Assembly: GCA_032718475.1 (NCBI GenBank)
Contig: JAUCBJ010002261.1
Span: 1-50,732 of the forward strand
Length of the DNA stretch: 50,732 nucleotides
Direction: 5' to 3'
Origin: Nemertoderma westbladi
Taxonomy: Eukaryota; Xenacoelomorpha; Nemertodermatida; Nemertodermatidae
The position numbers were made by a program, and so were the translations under genes. The notes beneath the pieces are model-generated. The model was not told the DNA's origin and made no database searches. It saw nothing but the letters and a program-made list of their open reading frames with translations. Shown here piece by piece: positions 11,727 to 21,784 of the stretch (positions are counted from its first letter, which is position 1; each line of letters begins with the position of its first letter).

Positions 11727-13195
11727 CTAAATGTTGAAAAAGTCGGTAATATGTTTGTGCTTAGCACTGAAAGTGATCCCTGATAATTTATAAATCTGTT
11801 GTATAAATCGCGCTTCTTCAGCGTGTTGTGGTGATGCGGTTGATGGGGATAAACGTTGGAATAAATTTTTAGTATGGTACTCGTAATTGCAGAGTGATGT
11901 AATGGAGGGTAGTCCGTAACTTACGACCGATTTTCTGTGCATGCTCCCCAGTCCTTGATACTCAGAACGATGGTTAGATTGCAATGTAATCCGGAGGGAT
12001 TCTTGGACATTTGTGTTGGGGCATTTTAGCGCACGAAGCAGCGTACCCAAACATGATTTGTAACCCTCTAGCGACAGTGTTCCAGTTCCAAACAGATGAT
12101 AAAGGGTCTCATTGGATACGTAGCATCCTAAGTGCAGGATCCCCCGTAATTGTTTCCTGTAATACAATTCCACAGTTTCAGTGTCCTTTTTGGATAGCTC
12201 CCCAATGCGAAACTTGAGTCGGTATAACAAGGATGATAGGGCAACAGTCCGCCATAACATTGCCACCGTCTGTACAGGATAGTGTTTCGTTGTCCACCCG
12301 TTTCTGTGGAACGAGTCTGTGAGAGCGGCGATCGATTGTATGATGTCTGAGGCCCCTGTTTTGTTATGTCCCGGACTTCCATAGATTGTGACCCCAAGAA
12401 ATGTTAGGAACGGTGATGCTGCATGAAGATGGTCATTAATGGAAATCATGAGTGGTGGGCTCTGATTTTTTTTATTATGGTATGGTTCTTTGAATATCCA
12501 ATTCACTTTGGTTGTTTCCAAGACAAGGTTTAGATTAGTCAGTTTGGATTGTATGAGAGTGGTCATCTGTTTGATTTCGTTGTCGGAGGTTCCCAGCAGC
12601 AGTATGTCATCAGCATAAGATAGCGCGCTTATAATCAAATGAAAAATTCGGCAACCTCTACTGTCTGGACCCCCATCGTGTAGTTGTGAGAGAACACCAT
12701 TCGTGTAGAAGTTAAATAAAATAGGTGATATGATTGATCCTTGTTTCAAGCCATTGTGCATTGCAAATCCATTTACATCTACTGAGCCGTTGATGTTTAT
12801 GAATACTGTGCTCAAATTATAGTATACAGCCAGAAGTCGACATATATGGGGATTCATATGACCTGATAGTTTCTTGAACAAGAGGTAATGGTTGACTGAG
12901 TCAAATGCTGATGCAATGTCCATTTGGCAGACATAGACCCCGAACCCCCTGCTGCGATAGAATTCAATATATTCCAGTATGGCACTGATTATGACATCAG
13001 ACCCTATGAGCTTTTGGTAGGCAAATTGCATTCCGTCAGGCTGTAAGTCAGCTAAGTAATCCTTCAGTATTACACCTTCAAGAATTTTTGCGAATAGACT
13101 GATAGATGCAATAGGGCGTGTAAATAATCGCCAGGTTGTCGACCGGAATTTCTAACTTTCTGTACCCGTTTTTTGGGATCGAGACGTAATCTGCT
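11727..13195 (-). pseudogene. Non-LTR retrotransposon reverse transcriptase, 5'-truncated
   Basis: The 434-residue frame 13031-11727 carries the RT palm motifs: DIASAFDSVNH (motif A), LKQGSIISPILFNFYTNG (motif B) and SYADDILLL (motif C with the catalytic YADD). Upstream, the same protein continues on the minus strand to about 13195, with the early RT block (IPKNGYRKLE, then RPIASISLFAKILEG), but one frameshift lies near 13130. There is no endonuclease because the sequence is replaced at about 13200 by an LTR-like piece. The C-terminal 200 residues hold no motif I can name. It belongs to the non-LTR superfamily, but the clade is unresolved (not the RTE type seen twice elsewhere here). It is inactive. 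Confidence 0.85.
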
Positions 13196-13210
13196 GTCTT
13201 TACAGCACTC

Positions 13211-13541
13211 TGTCCAACCTCCCTCTAGCGGGAAGGTTGGCAGGCAATCTTAGGATCGAAACGTAGCTAACTGGCCACTCAGCAGTCTCCTTGGCTACCC
13301 AATCAGGACGCTTCCTGAGACGGTATTTAAGGAGCTGCTGGCCACTTTTCCTCACTTCCAAGTCGACAACCTTTTCCTTGTGCAAACCCCTGCTTCAAAG
13401 TTTAGTGATTTAATTGTCTCCTCTTCTATTTCCTTATTATTCAACGAACTATTATAAATAAACTCAGTTATCGCGTTCACTCAAAATCAACTTTTTCAAC
13501 CTTCACCTTACCCTTCTACCTCTACTTTGGGAGCCGTCACA
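13211..13541 (+). repeat. Candidate LTR (solo or 5'), TGT...ACA
   Basis: The segment starts TGTCCAACC and ends CCGTCACA. It contains a TATA-like TATTTAAG at 13324 and a polyadenylation signal AATAAA near 13457, in the order and spacing expected of an LTR, and is followed by a short gag-like frame. No partner LTR is visible in the window, so the borders are inferred from the terminal dinucleotides only. Confidence 0.45.
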
Positions 13542-13651
13542 TAGTTGCACTCCCTTCGGCAACTGGGATTCTAAAATCGAAAACTCTCTGCATCTCTCAA
13601 CGCCCAGTTCACCACACTTCGAACCGGATACCTCTCTCAACCACACTAACT

Positions 13652-13837
13652 ATGGAGAACTTCGCCGAGGCTACTCTACGGGGTCGCAAGAAGTCCACAA
13701 AGAAGGCCATCACTTATCAGATCCGCGAGATAACCGCTCTGGATCCTGACACCCCCGAGCTCCAAGGACACCTGGCGCTACACACCGGTCAACTACAGCA
13801 GCGAATCATCTATCATCACACATTCCTTAATGACTAG
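13652..13837 (+). pseudogene. Start of a gag-like protein behind the candidate LTR
   Basis: A 61-residue frame opens at the first ATG after the candidate LTR and reads MENFAEATLRGRKKSTKKAI followed by an amphipathic stretch (ELQGHLALHTGQLQQRI). A basic start followed by a helical segment is typical of the N-terminus of BEL/Pao or Gypsy gag proteins, but I cannot prove the family. The frame stops at 13837, close to where the minus-strand ORF 13793-16612 ends, so the piece was cut by, or inserted into, that element. Spacing from the LTR end to the ATG is about 110 bp, normal for a retroelement leader. Confidence 0.4.
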
Positions 13838-16612
13838 ACAGGGGGCACGGTCCATTTGAACTGGAGGTTGGAACGCTGGACAATTGGCATTGAGTAGGCC
13901 ATTGAGTTGACCCACCGCGACTACATCTTTGTTGAAGGTGTTTTCGATGTCCGGGTAGACAGTAATGTTCTCCTTGTGGGTACTGGAAGGTCCTTCACCA
14001 AGGAAGGTAATATCGTTGGGGCAGAAGAGAGGTGCTGTGGCTGATAGGGCCGAGTGGGCGCCTGAAGAAGTTGGAGTTGTAGTGTCCTGTTCGGGTAAGG
14101 ATGTTGTTTGTGACTGAACTGTAGGTGTCTGTGGCAAGGGAGATGTTGTAGATCTCTCAGGGGTAGAATTCGAATTTGAATTGTTAAAGTGCTCAAGCTC
14201 AGCCGCGATGGATACGCAGTCATGGGTTACTGGTTGTGACATAGTAATTGGTTGGAATTGGACAGTGGGCGATGATTGAATCTGTGTTACTGGCGTTGTT
14301 TGGGAATGTGCTGGTGGAGTTTGCAATTCCAAAGTTGCATGTGCTATGGGCGTCTTCTTTTTGCCCTTGACTACTTTATTGGGTTTAGTGAGGGATGGTA
14401 TTGGGGCAGGTAGGCCTTTGCTCCTCGTACAGGGTCCTGAGGAAATATAACTAGGTGAGCAAGCTGTCTCTGTATGTATTGTATTGTGGCGTGGGGCAGG
14501 GTGTAGTTGGTGTTCTTCAGTGTCAGTGAAGCTATTGATGGGTATGTGGCTATGTATGGTCGAATTGGGATTATCTGAGGAGACTTTAAAAGTGGCGTCC
14601 AAGGGGACAGGTGTAATACGGGATGTTTGGGGTGGAGTGGTGTAGGCTATACTATTACTGGTGCTACTAGAAATGTGTGATGGTTTCAGTGGTGGGCGGG
14701 TGGAGGTAACAGTACACGACATTGGTAGGGATGGGCCCATGCATATGCATGCCGCACTATACACAGTACAGTTACTGCTACAAATACAGGTATTTATTGA
14801 AAAAGATACACAAGTTTTACTATTGATTGGATCAGTTGTTGAAAAAGATACACAAGTTTTACTATTGATTGGATCAGATGTAACAAAATTATGATTGAAT
14901 CGATCCAACCTTTCAAGTCCGATTTGCCCCTCAGTCGTCGTCCCGTGGGAACCCGCCGAGGGAGCGGTGACCGTCCCCCCGGGGGAACCTGCCGAGGAAG
15001 CGGCAGCCGTCGTCCCGAGTGAACCCGCCGAGGAAGCGGTGGTCGTCGTCCCGGTTAAACCCGCCAAGGAAGCCATGGTCATCATCCCGGGTGAACTCGC
15101 CGAGGAAGCAGTGGTCGTCGTCCCGGGTAAACCAGCCGAGGAAGCAGTGGTCGTCGTCCCGGGTAAACCCGCCGAGGAAGCAGTGGTCGTCGTCCCGGGA
15201 AAACCCGCCGAAGAAGCAGTGGTCATCATCCCGGGTGAACCCGCCGATGAAGTAGTGGTCGTCGTCCTGGGTAGACCCGCCGAGGAAGCAGTGGTCATCG
15301 TCCCGGGTGAACCCGACGAGGAAGCGGTGGTCTTCATCCCGGGTGAAACCGCCGAGGAAGCAGTGGTCGTCGTCCCGGGTAAACCCACCGAGGAAGCAGT
15401 GGTCGTCGTCCCGGGGGAACCCGCCGAGGAAACAGTGATGGTCGTTGTCGCAGGTGAACCCGCCGAGGAAGCGGTGGTCGTCCCCCCGGGGGAAGCCGCT
15501 GAGGAAGCGGTGGTCGTCGTCCCGGGGGAACCCGCCGAGGAAGCAGTGAACATCGTCCCGGGTAAAACCGCCGAGGAAGCGATGGCTGTCATCCCGGCGG
15601 AACCCGCCGAGGAAACAGTGATGGTCGTCTTCGCAGGTGAACCCGCCGAGGAAGCGGTGGTCGTCCCCCCGGGGGAACCCGCTGAGGAAGCGGTGGTCGT
15701 TGTCCCGGGGGAACCCGCCGAGGAAGCAATGAACATCGTCCCGGGTAAAACCGCCAAGGAAGCAGTTGTCATCGTCCTGGGTGAACCCGCCGAGGAAACA
15801 GTGGTCATCGTCCCGGGTGAACCCGCCGAGGAAACAGTGGTCATCGTCCCGGGTGAACCCCCGAAGAAGCAGTGGTCGTCGTCCCAGGTGAACCCGCCGA
15901 GGAAACGGTGATGGTCGTCGTCGCGGGTGAACCCACCGAGGAAGCAGTGGTCGTCGTCCTGGGTAGACCCGCCGAGGAAGCAGTGGTCATCGTCCCGGGT
16001 GAACCCGCCGAGGAAGCGGTGGTCGTCGTCCCGGGTGAACCCGCCGAGGAAGCGGTGGTCGTTGTCCCGGGTAAACCCGCCGAGGAAGCAGCAGTCGTCG
16101 TCCAGGGTAAACCCGCTGAAGAAGCAGTGGTCATCGTCCCGGATGAACCCGCCGAGGAAGCAGTGGTCGTCGTCCCGGGTGAACCCGCCGAGGAAGCGGT
16201 GGTCGTTGTCCCGGGGGAACCCGCCGAGGAAGTGGTGGCCGTCGTCCCTGCGGAACCCGCCGAGGAAACAGTGATGGTCGTCGTCGCAGGTGAACCAGCC
16301 AGGTGTGAATCCGCCGAGGAGGCGGTGGTCGTCCCCCCGCGGGAACCCGCCGATGAAACGGTGGTCGTCGTCCCGGGGGAACCCGCCGAGGAAGCGGTGA
16401 ACATCGTCACGGGTGAACCCGCCGAGGAAGCAGTGGTCGTCGTCCCAGGTGAACCCGCCGAGGAAGCGGTGGTCGTCGTCCCGGGTGAACCCACTGAGGA
16501 GGCGGTCGTCGTCATCCTGGGTGAACCCACCAAGGAAGCGGTGATCGATTGAGATGAATTGCCTCGACTGTCGAATTTCGACCCCACTTCTGTAGGCGAG
16601 GTTGAGTCTCAC
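13793..16612 (-). CDS. Large ORF of unknown function, N-half encoded by a minisatellite
   Basis: A 939-residue frame. Residues from about 20 to 560 are 12-residue repeats (GGFTRDDDHRFL type, switching after a frameshift-like unit to AGSPGTTTTASS) encoded by the 36-bp minisatellite, so they prove nothing about coding. The last 330 or so residues, outside the repeat, also stay open. They are rich in Ser, Thr and Pro and contain a 42-bp tandem duplication at 14799-14882 (TDPINSKTCVSFS twice), and end in non-repetitive QLNGLLNANCPAFQPP. Such a Ser/Thr/Pro-rich open region lying 5' to a minus-strand RT (11727-13195) could be the first ORF of the same non-LTR element, with the LTR piece inserted between. 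I do not recognise a domain. Confidence 0.4.
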   Translation of the reverse strand: MRLNLAYRSGVEIRQSRQFISIDHRFLGGFTQDDDDRLLSGFTRDDDHRFLGGFTWDDDHCFLGGFTRDDVHRFLGGFPRDDDHRFIGGFPRGDDHRLLGGFTPGWFTCDDDHHCFLGGFRRDDGHHFLGGFPRDNDHRFLGGFTRDDDHCFLGGFIRDDDHCFFSGFTLDDDCCFLGGFTRDNDHRFLGGFTRDDDHRFLGGFTRDDDHCFLGGSTQDDDHCFLGGFTRDDDHHRFLGGFTWDDDHCFFGGSPGTMTTVSSAGSPGTMTTVSSAGSPRTMTTASLAVLPGTMFIASSAGSPGTTTTASSAGSPGGTTTASSAGSPAKTTITVSSAGSAGMTAIASSAVLPGTMFTASSAGSPGTTTTASSAASPGGTTTASSAGSPATTTITVSSAGSPGTTTTASSVGLPGTTTTASSAVSPGMKTTASSSGSPGTMTTASSAGLPRTTTTTSSAGSPGMMTTASSAGFPGTTTTASSAGLPGTTTTASSAGLPGTTTTASSASSPGMMTMASLAGLTGTTTTASSAGSLGTTAAASSAGSPGGTVTAPSAGSHGTTTEGQIGLERLDRFNHNFVTSDPINSKTCVSFSTTDPINSKTCVSFSINTCICSSNCTVYSAACICMGPSLPMSCTVTSTRPPLKPSHISSSTSNSIAYTTPPQTSRITPVPLDATFKVSSDNPNSTIHSHIPINSFTDTEEHQLHPAPRHNTIHTETACSPSYISSGPCTRSKGLPAPIPSLTKPNKVVKGKKKTPIAHATLELQTPPAHSQTTPVTQIQSSPTVQFQPITMSQPVTHDCVSIAAELEHFNNSNSNSTPERSTTSPLPQTPTVQSQTTSLPEQDTTTPTSSGAHSALSATAPLFCPNDITFLGEGPSSTHKENITVYPDIENTFNKDVVAVGQLNGLLNANCPAFQPPVQMDRAPCLVIKECVMIDDSLL
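14930..16550. repeat. Minisatellite, 36-bp GC-rich unit (about 45 copies)
   Basis: Degenerate head-to-tail copies of a unit containing CCCGCCGAGGAAGC and GTGGTCGTCGTCCCGGG. Length variants (for example GTGATGGTCGTCGTCGC) add three bases and keep phase. A few units break the phase near 15860 and 16300. All three minus-strand frames and two plus-strand frames read through most of it, so long frames on both strands (for example 14895-15911 plus) are by-products. It is unrelated in sequence to the 36-bp satellite at 1.6-8 kb despite the equal length. Confidence 0.95.
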
Positions 16613-16935
16613 CCTGGACGGGTCGGGGCAGCCGGCTTCGCAGCTTTGTTGGTGTGCGTATCATAGTGCTGTAGTGGACACAGCCGGATCCAAATTGTTA
16701 TTGCAGTATTGGTTAAGCAGTTAAGTGACAAGCAGTACTGCAGTACGCCAGTAGGCAATTAGAAGTTAACAACAGTCTGTACTGTACGAGAGTAACAAAC
16801 AATGTAGTGTTACTGTAAATAATACAATAATTAATTATTAGCCAGAGGGTAATAATAAAAAGCACAACGCTCATAGAGCTATATACAGCGCCAGGGGCGG
16901 TGAGTGGTCCTTGAAAGTAATAAGGTGAATATGAA
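16613..16935. other. Spacer between ORF and decayed gene
   Basis: There is no gene I can support. The minus strand near 16600-16680 carries a GC-rich leader (AAGCCGGCTGCCCCGACC) that could be the 5' end of the element containing the 939-residue ORF. An AT-rich tract lies at 16800-16865. Confidence 0.3.
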
Positions 16936-17650
16936 TCACCATACTTTGGAATACGTCTCGCGATCGGTTTCTTTAAAGTTCCAACCATACTCTTGAAACG
17001 CAATGTGGCCAGAGGACGTACGGTCAATTCTGCTATATGTATCATTGGTGTTGCGTTGATACATAACCCGGAAAATGCCACAGGATTGCGCCCAAGGAAG
17101 GATGACTTGGGTGTCGACAAAGGGATATGGTATGTCATGGACGATAGGGAAATTGTCTGTCAAATCCCAATATATGGCTGAACCGAGTTTATAAACTGAT
17201 TCGTCCAAGAGGATGTCCAGTACGGGTCGCGGCTAATGCTGCATCTATTTCCATGGCCGGGTGTCAGTTCATGTCATTAACATAAGCCAACGCTTTAACA
17301 AACTGTTGATGTCTCGCACGGCGTTGATAGGCTGTCAAGGCTGGGAAAACGCTGTTGGTGCTGCCACAAGTACGCGTAAAAACGTGCATGGTTCTAGTGA
17401 GGCCACGGATATAAATCAACCGAGTTGAACCGAGCTCATGATCTGGCACTGAGCCTTCATTGTCGTAAATCATAACGCCGTGACTGTGAATAGCATTAAC
17501 TGTATGTAACCATTCAGCATTAGCCACTTCGGTGGTCAGTTCTAATGGCTTCCATAAAGTATCCAACGAACCAGGTTCTCCATGCTCTATTCTTATAGAT
17601 TCATTGCTAGGCATTTCATTAGTATTTGCATTTGGTTTGATATATTTCAA
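16936..17650 (-). pseudogene. Middle part of the decayed gene (possible endogenous viral element)
   Basis: Two minus-strand frames, 17650-17264 (128 residues) and 17208-16936 (90 residues), follow one another with a frameshift between 17264 and 17208. Recognisable composition includes WLHTVNAIHSHGVMIYDNEG, LIYIRGLTRTMHVFTRT and SAIYWDLTDNFPIVHDIPYP. No domain is known to me. The segment is bounded on its 5' side by an RTE fragment (17671-18837) and on its 3' side by the minisatellite ORF. Order and strand make it the middle of the protein whose ends lie at 18835-19470 and 10433-11274. A viral coat origin is only a hypothesis. Confidence 0.4.
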
Positions 17651-17670
17651 ATTATTCTATTTATATATAG

Positions 17671-18837
17671 TTATATATAAGTTCCAGTGTACGAGGCGAT
17701 TTTAATAAGGTTAATGAGGTTAATAAAAAGACCAACACTAGAAGCAGCATGTTCTAATGAGCTGAGGAGCCGTTGGGCTCCCTCTAATGATTCTGAGAGT
17801 ACTCCTAAGTCATCAGCAAAGTCTAGATCAGTTAGGTACTTGGCAGGATTTCCTCGACTTCTGGAGCCAGTAGGTGGAGTTATCATCACCCCATCATCAT
17901 TATGGTGATCTAAGGACATGCGTAGAACATAGTCAACCACAATAATGAACAATAATGGTGCAAGTGTGTCTCCTTGGAGGACGCCCCATAACACTTCAAA
18001 TGGTTCTGTGTCACCGTCAACAGTAGACACAAATGTTGTCGAACCATCGTATACTGATCTGATTGCTGCAATAATTTCATCAGGAATCCCATATAATGAA
18101 AGTATGCTGAACATACGTGAGCGAGAGACTGAATCAAAGGCCTTGAAGAAGTCAACAAAGATAACAGCCAGATGCCTGTCTTTCTTTTTAGATAACTCTT
18201 CAATTATCCTTCTAAGTGCCAAAATGGGCTCCATGGTCCCACGGCCTTTACGGAACCCATTCTGATTTCCACGGAGCAGTCTCTCAATGGGATCCCTGAT
18301 GCGATTTAATAGAATCCTATTGTATAGCTTTGCAGCAATCGAGATCAATGAGATTCCCCGAAAAGAACCATAGAGTGTTAGGTTGCCCTTCTTGGGAACT
18401 GGCAATAACTTATTTGTTTTCATTTATTGTGGGACTCTTGTTGTTCGGTACATGTCTACTATGATGGGATAGATGAGCTTTAAACACTCAGGTATTTTAA
18501 AGACCTCAGGGGGAACACCATCTACTCCACTGGCACAATTGGTCTTAATGCTCTTTGCAGCAACCTTCACTTCTGCAAAGGAGATATCGCCAATGGGAAT
18601 ATCTGGGAGTACAGACTCAGACACTTTTACTTCTATAAAGTTATCAGGCAATACCCTGTCATTATTGAGGAGCTTTTCAAAGTGGGCTTTCCAACCATTG
18701 AGGCGATCGGCTGGTGATTCAGCCTTAACCTTGGTGGTTGGTTGGCTTTTCCACCCAGTAAGCAGATTGATCGATTTCCATGCCTGGGATGATTGCCTGC
18801 TGTCGTGAATACCATAATTTAAAGTCCTGGCGACTTA
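17671..18837 (-). pseudogene. RTE-type non-LTR retrotransposon fragment (RT)
   Basis: The reading frame starts near 18837 (INLLTGWKSQP, then LNGWKAHFEKLL) and runs to 17671 with one in-frame TAA at 18424-18426. It carries the RT series: KKGNLTLYGSFRGISLISIA, NQNGFRKGRGTMEPILALRR, FVDFFKAFDSVSR (motif A), VLQGDTLAPLLFIIVVDY (motif B) and LDFADDLGVL (motif C, FADD). Sequence and spacing match the second element at 20458-22887, so both belong to one RTE-like family. The 5' endonuclease and everything after the palm/thumb border are missing. It sits exactly between two parts of the decayed gene, which marks it as an insertion into that gene. Confidence 0.9.
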
Positions 18838-19470
18838 TGTGTGGAGATCGGGGACCAGTTTTATACTCCTCCTTGGCGTCGAACGATCTGGCAATATGGG
18901 TAAAGGTATAGTGGCGGTTAGGTACATCATTGTATGGTACAAACGCTTAAGTTCCGCTATTGGGTCGGGGTGGATGCCTTTGGGGCAATGAATTTGCAGA
19001 TTTTGAGCTGCCGCCACGTTCAAATACGTTTCTCTGAGGAAAGTAATTAAATCCTCAAATCTAGCTGCATTGTCGCGAGCTTCCGCATCATTCATTGCCA
19101 TGGTGTCCCGAATCGCATCTTCCTTGTCCATCTGGGCAGTATTTTCTAGCTGCTTTCGTACATGATAGCGCCATATTTCCATATCTTGTCATTCATGCAC
19201 ATCTTCGGAGTATATGAGGTCACTTGGATGTCCGGATATAACGAATGGCTTGTATGATCCATCAATATTGGTGTATCTGTTCATGAAGGCGTGATAATGA
19301 AGTTGTTCCAATATCTCTGCGGGAGACATTAGCGGCTCCGTATACTGTTGTGGTGCTCCGGGCGCCAATAGATCCTCCATCATCTCTTTCATACCTCAGC
19401 TACATTCCTCGGAAAGTCGTTGTCGCTGCATTTCGAGATTGTCTCTTGAATCGTCTTTAGTAGTATCCAT
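18835..19470 (-). pseudogene. N-terminal part of the decayed gene (possible endogenous viral element)
   Basis: One minus-strand frame starts at the ATG at 19470-19468 and stays open to 18835 except for two TGA codons (19396-19398 and 19189-19191). Both could derive from CGA by methyl-CpG decay. The start is rich in charged residues (MDTTKDDSRDNLEMQRQRL). Later parts read PLMSPAEILEQLHYHAFMN, DNAARFEDLITFLRETYL and AELKRLYHTMMYLTATIPLP. No family is recognised. The reading is cut at 18838 by the RTE fragment, and the next part resumes at 17650. The good preservation of the frame over about 210 codons argues for a once-functional protein, integrated or inactivated not very long ago. Confidence 0.5.
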
Positions 19471-19474
19471 AATT

Positions 19475-20290
19475 GTTATAGGAAATGGGTGAATATATTG
19501 ATAACCCAACAGAAGTGAACCAATGAGTGGATATAATTGTTATAGTTATTTGAGTTCATATAGGGCCGGCAGTGGCAAGCGCCCTTTGTCCCCAGCCCGA
19601 CACGGACCCAAGCTGCCCCTGGCCGCATTAGCGCTGCTACGTCTATTCCCTATCTAACATATGTGGAATAACGGGTGGAAGACAAAGCGGCTAACCTGCA
19701 GGTAATGCTCGAGGCCAGTCTCTCCTAGGGCTATTCGTCGGGGTATATCGACTATTGTAGTGCAAGTGAAATTAGTCTGCAATAGGGTTTCGGTTCGCTA
19801 CAGTAAACACACAGAGAATAGCTGTTATTCGTACTAACACGCAAATTAACACAACCAATGCCACAACATGCACACATGTCCGTTACAAAAACCTACTATT
19901 TCCCGAATGTTAATATTTTAAATTTCCATGGATACTTATTAAATAAATTTAAAGGTATTAATTTTAGGAAAAATATACAATAAAACACTAGAAATTTAAT
20001 AAAAGGGTTGCGCGAGCGACACACCAGCGTCCCAATGTATTTAAATTAGCTATTAATTTATCAAGGATCAACATTCGGTAAATATAGCGGTAGAATAGGG
20101 TATGGCCAGGGCCTTCATAAAATAACAGGCCTGGACACAGAGCTGCCCTCAAAAAAATAAGAGGCCAAGTAGGAAGTTTTCAAGAATAAAATCATAAAGG
20201 ATTTACACAAATTGCCAATGGAGTTATGTTCTAGAACAAAAATAATTTAATATTTTATTAAATACTTGTTGTGTGTTGTGAAATTTTGAA
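19475..20290. other. Intergenic, probable 5' flank of a THAP-type DNA transposon
   Basis: No gene is seen. There is a GC-rich patch at 19560-19640, then AT-rich sequence. A short inverted motif, CCAGGGCCT...AGGCCTGG, lies near 20106-20136 and could be part of a transposon end, but no matching partner end is visible in the window. Confidence 0.3.
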
Positions 20291-20293
20291 ATT

Positions 20294-20461
20294 ATGGTTA
20301 GACACTGCAGTGTCAATAACTGTGAAAGTGGGAGTCAGCGGAGTGCATTGAGAACTGTTTTTGCTCCACCAAAAAACGTCGAAAAGAGAAAGTTGTGGCA
20401 AGAGGCACTACGCGAAAATGGTGTAGTGACATTAACTGATAGTATGGGAGTTTGTGAGTAG
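20294..20461 (+). pseudogene. N-terminal THAP zinc-finger domain, truncated
   Basis: A 55-codon frame from ATG. It shows the THAP pattern: MVRHCSVNNC (the first two zinc Cys, C-x4-C), a later APPKN...KLWQEALRENG block with the conserved Pro and Trp, and ends VCE, where the next residues of a THAP domain would supply the C-x2-H pair. THAP domains bind DNA and are found in P-element, Kolobok-type and other transposases and in host proteins derived from them. The domain is cut by the 3' end of the RTE element. AT-rich upstream DNA without a clear TATA precedes it. Best seen as the broken start of a DNA-transposon gene. Confidence 0.7.
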
Positions 20462-21784
20462 TAGTCTTGTGTAGCAACCATCAATTCGTTGTTCAAGTGA
20501 TTTAGTCAGTGTCCAGGTCTCATCCCCGTATAAAAATACACTTTCCACTGTGGCTCGAAAGAACTTAGTCTTCAGGTGCCTGGAGAGATCTGATTTCCAG
20601 ATGGTATCCATTTTTGATAGAGCTACCCAAGCCTTTGCTTTCCTAACTTCTATGTCCTTTTTGCTACTCTCTATCCATGATCCAAGGTACTGGAAGTCAT
20701 CGACCTTCCTTAGTTGATTATTATCAATGGTTGTCAAGTTTCCATCAACATTAAAGGTCACGAATTCGGTCTTGGTAGCATTTATATGCAATCCAACCTC
20801 CTTAGCAGCCCTCTCCACTTTATTTAGTAGAAGCTGTGCATCTGCTAGCGTATTAGAGAGCAGGGCGATGTCATCCGCAAAGTCAGTGTCTGTGACTGTA
20901 GTTGCCGGATATCTACTACTTTTGCGTTCTTGAAGTGTGAATCCCAGATCTTCACCCTTTGTGGCCGTCCTCATTGCGTAATCCAGCACAATTACAAATA
21001 GTAATGGTGCTAATGTGTCACCTTGCAGTACGCCAGCCAGGATTGAGAAAAACTCAGTTTCACCATCTGGTGAGAGTACCTGCGCTTCTGTGTCACAATA
21101 TAGCAATCCAATGCCAGCAACAATTACTTCTGGTATTCCATAAGCTCTTAGGATTTCAAGCATTTTACCTCTATGGATGGAGTCGAATGCCTTCTTGAAG
21201 TCCACAAAAGTCATGACTGCGGGGAGATTCTTTGACTTAATTCCTTCAATCAGTCTCCGTAGTGCAAGTATCTGAGCTATTGTTGATCTACTTGGTCGAA
21301 ATCCGTTTTGGCTCTTACGCAGTAGTTTCTCTATGTGAGGCCTAATCCTATATAGAATCATTTTATTGTATATTTTGGCAGCTACCACAAGCAGACAGAT
21401 CCCACGATAGTTTGTTGGTATGCCGAGGTCTCCTTTCTTGGGGAGAGGCTTTAGTTGACCTTTAGTCCAAATTGGTGGTGGCTTTTCCCCTTTTAACATC
21501 CGGTTGCAAACATTCAATAATGGTCTATTTAGCACTCCGGTTTTCCATACCTCCGCTGGGATTTCATCTAATCCACTCGCTTTATTATTGGACATGCTTT
21601 TAATGCTTCTTTGGAGTTCGGCAGGTGTGAAGTCCCCTGTTTCTATAGGTAGTGTCTTGTCATATATTTTCCTTGTAGGGCTGACCTCGATGTTTGGTGG
21701 CTGCCCAAGCAAGTTGCTGAAGTGATTTTTCCACTTCCCAACACGTTCTTCAGGACTATCGGCTTTGAGGCGCCCTTTGCACAA
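20458..21784 (-). pseudogene. RTE-type retrotransposon, reverse transcriptase part
   Basis: The 450-residue frame begins just inside the RT N-terminal linker (RLKADSPEERVGKWKNHFSNLL) and carries KKGDLGIPTNYRGICLL, NGFRPSRSTIAQILALRR, FVDFKKAFDSIHRG (motif A), VLQGDTLAPLLFVIVLDYA (motif B) and TDFADDIALL (motif C). The thumb continues to ESVFLYGDETWTLTKSLEQR, then IDGCYTRLL. It then reads into unrelated DNA, the antisense of the THAP fragment, so the 3' end is missing. The catalytic Asp residues are all present. A frameshift near 21780 separates it from the endonuclease, which in intact RTE elements is in the same ORF. Confidence 0.93.

Noticed and set aside
14895-16552. Plus-strand ORFs with VVVPGEPAEEA repeats
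   Set aside because: By-product of the 36-bp minisatellite; they end where the repeat ends, whereas the minus-strand frame continues into non-repetitive sequence.
18835-19470. Alternative genetic code with TGA as Trp
   Set aside because: Only two TGA codons, both explainable as CGA decay, in a clearly nuclear, repeat-rich context with ordinary TAA/TAG/TGA stops elsewhere.
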